From the NCBI GenBank assembly GCA_015056815.1, contig SVFN01000003.1:1-64000 (forward strand): 64,000 nt of DNA. Reading direction: 5' to 3'. Positions 58,220 to 64,000 of this stretch are shown here, one piece after another. The notes beneath the pieces are model-generated. The model was not told where the DNA came from, did not search any database, and saw nothing but the letters and a program-made list of their open reading frames with translations. Position numbers and translations under genes: made by a program. How positions within the stretch are numbered: position 1 is the first letter of the stretch; each line of letters starts with the position of its first letter. The stretch is from Lachnospiraceae bacterium (lineage in GTDB: Bacteria; Bacillota; Clostridia; Lachnospirales; Lachnospiraceae).

Positions 58220-61033
58220 ATGAGGGCGGAAGATAAATCATTTTATTTTTTAGCAACTCCAAGTTATTACGATATTCCTTTCTTTCAAAGAGCTTATGTT
58301 TGGAGTGAGGAAAACTGGAGTGAGCTTTTTAACAATCTTACAAGTAAGAATCAGAACCATTTTTTAGGTTCAATCATATTAAAGAATGAATTAGCTGCAG
58401 CTGGAAGTGTTGCTAGATTTTCTGTTATTGATGGACAGCAGAGATTGACTACTTTAAGCATTTTGCTAAGAGCTTGCTATGATCATATTGTAAAGAATGC
58501 TGCAAGCTACAACTATGATGAATCAGATGTTAAGACTTGTCAGGTTCAGATGGAAAGTATTTTGTTTGTACCGGAAGGTGGAATAAAGAAAAAACTTCAT
58601 GTCAAAATAAATCATTCCCACTTAGATAAAAAGGCTTTTGAAAGTGTTATTAATGGTGAACTTGATACTGATGATAGATGGGAAAAATATACCAATCTTG
58701 ATGATGGGGATACCACTAGTTCAATTATTAAGGCATATGCATACTTTAGGGATGAGTTGGAAGATGTAAGCCAGGAGACAATTGATTATATATGGGAGCT
58801 TCTAACGGTTGATAGGATTAAGTTCTTGGTAAATATTGATCTTGATGTAAATGATAATGAACAGGCGATATTTGATACCGTTAATTCAGCTGGTGTAAGG
58901 CTTTCAAGTGCTGATACTATAAAGAATCTTTTGTATCAGAGGTATGTGGAGTTATTAAGGACAGACGATCCTACTACAGTAGATGAAAGAGCTGTTTCCG
59001 AATATAAAGAAACATGGGTAGATGCATTTGTTTCGGATGAATCAATTAATGCCTATTGGGAAACACAGCGTCAATATGGTCGTATGAAGAGAAGTAATCT
59101 TGAGACTTTTCTTCATGCTTTTGCTGTCGTACAGGGATTCTTTAATCCGGCAGAAAACAACATGGCAGATTTACCTCAGGAATACAGAAAAAAGATTTCT
59201 AAGATGGATATCTCTTCGATAGAGGCTTTCTTGAAAGAACTGCATGACTATGCAGATGTGTTTAGAGAATACTTTTCTAATGAAGATAGTTTACTTACAT
59301 ATGATGATTATGTAGGACGTATTTTTAATATCTCCAATGTGCTAGAAGTATCTACATTCCATCCCTATTTATTACAGCAATTATATTTTTTTAAGAATGG
59401 TAGCATCGAAGAGTCGGAAATAAAAGACAGATTCTTTGTTTTAGAAAAGTATATTGTTCTTAACGCCATTTGTAAGGGTAGTACTAAGAACTATAACAAT
59501 GAATGTCTGCAATTAGTAGATGAAAGAAAAACACCGCAGGAAGTTTTAGAAGCTTGTCAGTATATCTCAGAGGGTTATTTTGTAAATGGATTGCGCCGTA
59601 TGACTACCAACAAGTTGCCGACATTGCTTTTGTTCTGGATAGAGTTGTACCAGAGAAATCTTCTAAATGTAGATATCAAGATTCTAAAGTATGAATACAC
59701 TCTTGAGCATATCATGCCACAGAAATGGGCTCAAAACTGGTACGATGTTCCGGTTTATGATATGGATGAAAACGAGGTAGAAGATGCTGATGAAATAGAG
59801 CGTGTAAGAAGTCATGCAATTTATGAAATCGGTAATATGACGCTTCTCAATTCAAAGCTAAATACTTCTATTAGTAACGGAAACTTTACAGATAAGATTA
59901 ACGGTAAAAATGGACGTAAAGGTATCAAGGATCTTGCAGATATTAGGCTTACAAGGAAGGTAATTGATAATAATTCTGATTGGAATGAACTTAAGATTTA
60001 TGCCAGAACGGCAGAATTAGAGGCAGAGATTCGCAAAATATGGGATGCCGAAGAACTTCCGGTAGAAGCTATTAAAGTAGTTGCTGAGTCTGGTGGGCGA
60101 AAGAAAACTCGCTTTGCTTTTTGGAAAAAAGCTTTACCGGTAATACGTGAAAAGAACAAATATGAAATGTTTACGAATGTGAACCCTTCAACATCTAATA
60201 CGGTGTCTGGTTATTTTGGAATTGGAGGTTTTCATATTTCATGTACGGCAAACTACGATAAGACACGAGTAGAGTTTATTTTAGATAAATCTGAGGCAGA
60301 ACAAAATAAAAAGGCTTTTGATATTCTGTATACGAATAGGCAGGCGATTGAGGATTCTTTAGGCGTTAAGCTGTCTTGGGATAGATTGGATGAGTACAAA
60401 ATGTCCTGGATCTATTACACACTTGATGATGTTAGCATAACCAATAAAGAGGATTGGGATAAGATGGCAACCTTTTTGGGCGAATGGAGTGATAAATTCC
60501 GCAAGGTAATTGTTCCATATCTGGTTGATGAATTCTCGCAGGATTCTTCGGAATTAAGAAGCCCAGAGGAGATTGCAAGATTACAGAAAATTGCAGAAAT
60601 ACTAAGATCTTGGACTGTAAAAACTGAAGCTGTAATAGACAATATAGATAAATGTAATAGAACTTGTACGAGATTTACAACTAAAATAATGTCAGAAATC
60701 TTGCCAGATATACCAAATGCTCCAAGCGGATGGAATACGGATAATCATTACTTCTATGAAATAGTTAATCGTAATGGAAAAGACATTATGATCCAGCTCA
60801 GTTTAAGTTCCAGAAATGCTTCAACAGAGTTCTTATCTATAGCTGATAGGATTAATGAGATAGTAGCCATGAAGCAGGCTAAGAAAGATTGGCAATGGTG
60901 GAAGATATTTAAGACTACTAAGATACAAGTTCCTGATGATCTTAATGAAAGTAAAATTTTCTCCGGATTAGACAATGCTCTGTTAGAAGTACAGAAATTT
61001 GAGGAGGATTTAGCAAAGAGATTAAACGATTAA
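58220..61033 (+). CDS. DUF262-DUF1524-DUF4268 restriction-like protein (GmrSD type)
   Basis: A 937-residue cytosolic protein. Residues about 8-240 are a DUF262 domain with the signature VIDGQQRLTTLSILL (about 69-83). Residues about 480-600 are a DUF1524 HNH domain with YTLEHIMPQKW (about 494) and IGNMTLLNSKLNTS (about 537). Residues about 630-775 look like DUF4268 (FAFWKKALPVI, GIGGFHISCTANYD). The last 160 residues are unassigned. DUF262+DUF1524 is the layout of type IV restriction enzymes (GmrSD, BrxU) that cut modified phage DNA, with the DUF262 part using NTP. The gene is clearly more AT-rich than its neighbours. AAGGG upstream is a weak ribosome site. It is bracketed by identical 28-bp repeats, suggesting acquisition as a cassette. 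Confidence 0.88.
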   Translation: MRAEDKSFYFLATPSYYDIPFFQRAYVWSEENWSELFNNLTSKNQNHFLGSIILKNELAAAGSVARFSVIDGQQRLTTLSILLRACYDHIVKNAASYNYDESDVKTCQVQMESILFVPEGGIKKKLHVKINHSHLDKKAFESVINGELDTDDRWEKYTNLDDGDTTSSIIKAYAYFRDELEDVSQETIDYIWELLTVDRIKFLVNIDLDVNDNEQAIFDTVNSAGVRLSSADTIKNLLYQRYVELLRTDDPTTVDERAVSEYKETWVDAFVSDESINAYWETQRQYGRMKRSNLETFLHAFAVVQGFFNPAENNMADLPQEYRKKISKMDISSIEAFLKELHDYADVFREYFSNEDSLLTYDDYVGRIFNISNVLEVSTFHPYLLQQLYFFKNGSIEESEIKDRFFVLEKYIVLNAICKGSTKNYNNECLQLVDERKTPQEVLEACQYISEGYFVNGLRRMTTNKLPTLLLFWIELYQRNLLNVDIKILKYEYTLEHIMPQKWAQNWYDVPVYDMDENEVEDADEIERVRSHAIYEIGNMTLLNSKLNTSISNGNFTDKINGKNGRKGIKDLADIRLTRKVIDNNSDWNELKIYARTAELEAEIRKIWDAEELPVEAIKVVAESGGRKKTRFAFWKKALPVIREKNKYEMFTNVNPSTSNTVSGYFGIGGFHISCTANYDKTRVEFILDKSEAEQNKKAFDILYTNRQAIEDSLGVKLSWDRLDEYKMSWIYYTLDDVSITNKEDWDKMATFLGEWSDKFRKVIVPYLVDEFSQDSSELRSPEEIARLQKIAEILRSWTVKTEAVIDNIDKCNRTCTRFTTKIMSEILPDIPNAPSGWNTDNHYFYEIVNRNGKDIMIQLSLSSRNASTEFLSIADRINEIVAMKQAKKDWQWWKIFKTTKIQVPDDLNESKIFSGLDNALLEVQKFEEDLAKRLND

Positions 61034-61049
61034 TTACAAGGTGGTGAAC

Positions 61050-61077
61050 GTAATGGTACCTGGTACCATTAACTGAA
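61050..61077. repeat. 28-bp palindromic repeat, right copy
   Basis: Identical to the copy at 58163-58190 over all 28 bases, starting 16 bp after the DUF262 stop codon. The unit from one copy to the next is 2,887 bp. Confidence 0.9.
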
Positions 61078-61155
61078 CTGTTCATTGAAATGCTCGCGGA
61101 CCGTCTGCCGGAGTATATCCGCAATTCATTGGCCAAGTCAGCGATGGCAGCGTAA
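61054..61155 (+). pseudogene. 3' fragment of an unidentified gene after the right repeat
   Basis: From the right palindrome an open frame without a start reads WYLVPLTELFIEMLADRLPE and YIRNSLAKSAMAA, ending at TAA 61153-61155. It looks like the C-terminus of a helical protein and has higher GC than the DUF262 gene. The N-terminal part is not on the other side of the cassette. No family recognised. The rest of 61156-61281 shows nothing. Confidence 0.4.
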
Positions 61156-61281
61156 GATACCTATCTGATTGCCTGTATTATTGAAGTTTCAAGGTGCAAA
61201 ACCCATTTTTGATATGGGAAGTTTTAGTAATGTAACTATAAACAGATTATAGGACTTTTGTTTGATTAGGCAGGTGATGAT

Positions 61282-62373
61282 ATGATTGACAAATATCCGG
61301 TTATCACATTATGTGGAAGTACAAGATTTAAAAATGAGTTCATGGAGGCTCAGAAGCGGCTGACTCTGGAAGGTAATATCGTTATATCCGTTGGATTATT
61401 CGGCCATTCAGGGGATGCCGAAGTCTGGGACGGCATGGATGAAGGGACGCTTTCCCAGACAAAGAAAATGCTGGATGATATGCACAAACGTAAGATTGAT
61501 ATGGCCGACAGTATCTATGTGATCAATGTGGATGGGTATATCGGGGAGAGTACAAGGTCGGAGATAGAATATGCGAAAGCGCATGGAAAGGAAGTAAGAT
61601 ATCTTGTAGAACCTGAGACAGAGCAGGAGCATTATTTGTTTGTGATTCGTGATTATCTACAGAAACGGAAGATTGAATATAACGCTGATTCGATCGAAAG
61701 CATCAAGGCAAGACAGACGGGTAAGCATTTTACAATCAATGAGCACGTTAAGGCGATGGTGTATTCGCTTTTGACGAACCAGACGGTATGGAGTCGGATT
61801 GTTCCGTTACTGCCTTCAATAGACAAGGTATTTCATAATTATGATCCAAAGTACATTAAAGCGCACGATCCGGATGACTTTTCGGAAGAAATTTTTTATT
61901 TGAAATGTGGAAATATGAGCACCCGAAAGCAGATGAGAGCCCTGAAAGGGAATATTGAGATTCTTGAACGGATAGCGGAGGAATACGGTTCTGTTGATAC
62001 ATACATTGCAGGAACGGATAGTAAAGAAGTGGTGGAGTCATTTTCTAAAGCAGGTTCCGAGTATAAGCTTGGCATGATGGGAGAGGCGTTAGTCTGGGAG
62101 TATTTGCGGAATGTCGGCATTGATGGAGTAAAGCCGGATTCGCATATCAGACGGTTCTTGAGCGGGAATCGGATGGGAGCACCGCTTATTTCATCTCCGG
62201 CATCTATGGAGGATGTGTATCGGCAGGTGGATCATTTGTCGGAAAAAACAGGATTGTTAAAAGCAGAGGTTGATAATCTGATCTGGAGTTTCTGTGCAGA
62301 TGGGTACGGAGAGATTTGTACTGCTAATCCGCATTGTGAGAGGTGTCCGATCAAGGATAAGTGTCAAAGATAA
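61282..62373 (+). CDS. Deoxyribosyltransferase-like / HhH-GPD glycosylase fusion
   Basis: A 363-residue protein with two parts. Residues 1-112 resemble nucleoside 2-deoxyribosyltransferases (VITLCGSTRFKNEFMEAQKR, NIVISVGLFGHSGD, INVDGYIGESTRSEIEYAKA). Residues about 140-363 resemble HhH-GPD DNA glycosylases: LTNQTVWSRIVPLLPSID at the start, VKPDSHIRRFL where the catalytic Asp is expected, and a four-Cys iron-sulfur-like cluster at the end (C346-x5-C352-x2-C355-x5-C361). The Lys used by bifunctional lyases is not apparent, so it is probably monofunctional. Both halves act on N-glycosidic bonds, suggesting removal or salvage of a modified base. AGGTGATGAT precedes ATG 61282. Confidence 0.72.
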   Translation: MIDKYPVITLCGSTRFKNEFMEAQKRLTLEGNIVISVGLFGHSGDAEVWDGMDEGTLSQTKKMLDDMHKRKIDMADSIYVINVDGYIGESTRSEIEYAKAHGKEVRYLVEPETEQEHYLFVIRDYLQKRKIEYNADSIESIKARQTGKHFTINEHVKAMVYSLLTNQTVWSRIVPLLPSIDKVFHNYDPKYIKAHDPDDFSEEIFYLKCGNMSTRKQMRALKGNIEILERIAEEYGSVDTYIAGTDSKEVVESFSKAGSEYKLGMMGEALVWEYLRNVGIDGVKPDSHIRRFLSGNRMGAPLISSPASMEDVYRQVDHLSEKTGLLKAEVDNLIWSFCADGYGEICTANPHCERCPIKDKCQR

Positions 62374-62439
62374 TTAAGTACATACATAACAGTACCGTAT
62401 ACTGTTACAGGAAAAATTGTTTGCCGAAAGGAGTAATCA

Positions 62440-64000
62440 ATGAATCCATCTTATTCAGATTGCCCATTTAAACTGTATTTACCAAAATGCGTAAGACTCG
62501 AAGACCAGTTGAAGATTTCCTATAAATTTGAATATAGAAAAGATAATGCGGAGAAAACGATGTTCTATGAAGCTACTCTTACAGATAAGCTGAAGGTGGT
62601 GCATCGGAACTCGGATAATAGAAAGATTTTTCCACTCAGATTTATGTCGCAGCAGGTAATAACGATTTTTGATTATCCAATTGGCAAAAAAATAATTGTT
62701 ACAGGTGCTTTATTGAAGCTGGTTTTCTTGTCTGACAGGGGCAACAAGACAGAAGTTTTATTTCAAATAATGAATCTGGAACAATGTAAACTCTTGGATG
62801 TTTCAAACTATGCAATGAGCACCGAAGAAAAGCAATTATACGCACAAGAGTCTGCCGCGGGAGTAAAAGATAATGCAAGAAGTTCTGAAAGAACGGAACA
62901 ATATGCAGGTGAGGTATCTAATCTAAATGTTTCTACCTATGGAGGTGGTTTGAAAACGACGGATTTACCTGGGCTCGAGAAGTATCGCAATGCATTGAAG
63001 GCTGAAAAACTGTTTTTAATGCATGAAGGAGGCAGACAGTATAAGGTAACCAATGGAAAACTGATTTCCGGTGTGAAAGGTATTTTTTCATATATTTTTG
63101 ATTTGGAAACAGAGCTTCACATATCTGATGATGCCCCTATCCAGCTATCTACAGGTGGAGCAAAGACTAGTGGAAGTGTTTTAATGTGTGAAGACTTCCA
63201 GATTATTGTACAGCTGGAGGGAAATATTGGAGAACGCGTTGGAAGTGCAATGATCAGTGTTGAACCGTGGAAATTGCTTGAAGCTTTGGAGGATCGTTTA
63301 CAAAATTCCATAGACATCAAAGGAAATCGTCTGGTTTCAAAACTTATGAATGAAGGACCGGGGCTTTCAACGAATAAGCCGGTAAATCAGATTCCAAAAG
63401 GACAAGAAGCGGTTATTGCAAAAGCGATGTCAGATCCGGTGTGTATAGTATGGGGACCTCCGGGAACGGGAAAGACGCATACGATGTCTGAAATGGCGAT
63501 TAAATTTGTGGATGCAGGGAAAACAGTGCTTATAGTTTCTCATAGCAATGTATCTGTTGACGGTGTCGCTAAAAAGATAGATGAATTGTTAAGACAGAAG
63601 AATCAGGAAGAACTCTTGAAAGCAGGAAAAGTTCTCAGATATGGATATGTGAGAGATGAAGAACTTAACAGAAATGGGTATGTTAATTCCTTCTATTATG
63701 CTGTAACGAAAAATCTAACACTGAATGAAAAGTTGGATAAGCTGCAGGACGAATATGACAATATAAAACGTTTCAAGGGTCTGGATTCTCATAAAATTAT
63801 TGAAATTAGAAGAGAAATCAGTAAAATCAGAAGTGAAATCAGGGAGCAGGAGCAGAGATATGTTTCTAACGCTTCTATTGTTGCGACTACAATTTCCAAG
63901 GTTGTTATCGATAAGCTTTTTGAAGATAAAAAATATGATGTTGTAATGTTTGATGAGGTTAGTATGGCCTATGTTCTTCAGGTTGTTTGTGCAGCAACAT
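62440..64000 (+). CDS. UPF1-like SF1 helicase, 3' end outside the window
   Basis: The frame runs open from ATG 62440 (ribosome site AAAGGAG) to the window edge, at least 520 residues. The first 320 residues are a beta-rich region with no recognised motif. An SF1 helicase core then begins: VCIVWGPPGTGKTHTMSEMA (Walker A) and LIVSHSNVSVDGVAKKI (motif Ia), a long coiled coil (about 420-470) and VVMFDEVSMA (Walker B, with Glu). Order and insert match the UPF1/AAA_11-AAA_12 family, large helicases frequent in defence regions, often with a nuclease at the missing C-terminus. Confidence 0.82.
   Translation, partial: MNPSYSDCPFKLYLPKCVRLEDQLKISYKFEYRKDNAEKTMFYEATLTDKLKVVHRNSDNRKIFPLRFMSQQVITIFDYPIGKKIIVTGALLKLVFLSDRGNKTEVLFQIMNLEQCKLLDVSNYAMSTEEKQLYAQESAAGVKDNARSSERTEQYAGEVSNLNVSTYGGGLKTTDLPGLEKYRNALKAEKLFLMHEGGRQYKVTNGKLISGVKGIFSYIFDLETELHISDDAPIQLSTGGAKTSGSVLMCEDFQIIVQLEGNIGERVGSAMISVEPWKLLEALEDRLQNSIDIKGNRLVSKLMNEGPGLSTNKPVNQIPKGQEAVIAKAMSDPVCIVWGPPGTGKTHTMSEMAIKFVDAGKTVLIVSHSNVSVDGVAKKIDELLRQKNQEELLKAGKVLRYGYVRDEELNRNGYVNSFYYAVTKNLTLNEKLDKLQDEYDNIKRFKGLDSHKIIEIRREISKIRSEIREQEQRYVSNASIVATTISKVVIDKLFEDKKYDVVMFDEVSMAYVLQVVCAAT

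Overview
The window looks like a chromosomal segment of a Gram-positive anaerobe of the Lachnospiraceae (Clostridia). Supporting signs are a sortase B next to its cell-wall substrate, secreted Big2/Ig and leucine-rich proteins, a Thr T-box ahead of thrS, a DUF5717/DUF5716 gene pair, a PdaA-like deacetylase, and AGGAGG ribosome sites. This placement is inferred from gene content; no rRNA or marker gene is present. Almost every gene lies on the + strand. No tRNA, rRNA, CRISPR array or intact transposase was seen.

Layout. 1-9.4 kb is a cell-surface region: the 3' part of a repeat-rich wall-anchored protein, sortase B, the magnesium transporter mgtE behind a long structured leader, then a run of secreted proteins. 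9.5-24.1 kb is mostly housekeeping: a TraX-like protein, a beta-CASP nuclease, thyA-folA, a chemoreceptor, ilvE, a polysaccharide deacetylase, a GntR-ABC operon, dtd, two DUF5684 membrane proteins and an acyl-CoA ligase. 24.2-33 kb holds a peptidoglycan-binding protein and a compact five-gene cluster of unknown function (DUF5717, DUF5716, helical protein, coiled-coil membrane protein, lipoprotein). 33-41.7 kb has purB-purA, a HAD phosphatase, a membrane pseudokinase, a SEC-C protein, and thrS behind a T-box. 42-46 kb holds small membrane and unknown proteins.

From about 46 kb to the end is an accessory, defence-rich region littered with gene fragments: WYL and RhuM remnants, an AbiL/RloAB-like pair whose second gene is frameshifted, a DUF3427 helicase tail next to a NUDIX hydrolase, a MazG-like enzyme, an HNH nuclease, a MerR regulator whose stop codon lies in one of two direct repeats flanking a small dyad-rich element, an ECF sigma/anti-sigma pair, an AT-rich DUF262-DUF1524-DUF4268 gene bracketed by identical 28-bp palindromic repeats, a deoxyribosyltransferase/HhH-glycosylase fusion, and a UPF1-like helicase cut by the window edge.

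The signals I consider least explained are: the 28-bp palindromic repeats around the DUF262 gene; the DUF5717-DUF5716 cluster; the pseudokinase; a three-arm leader recurring before three unrelated small genes; the mgtE leader with its embedded short ORF; and the glycosylase fusion. All family assignments come from reading motifs, without database searches.
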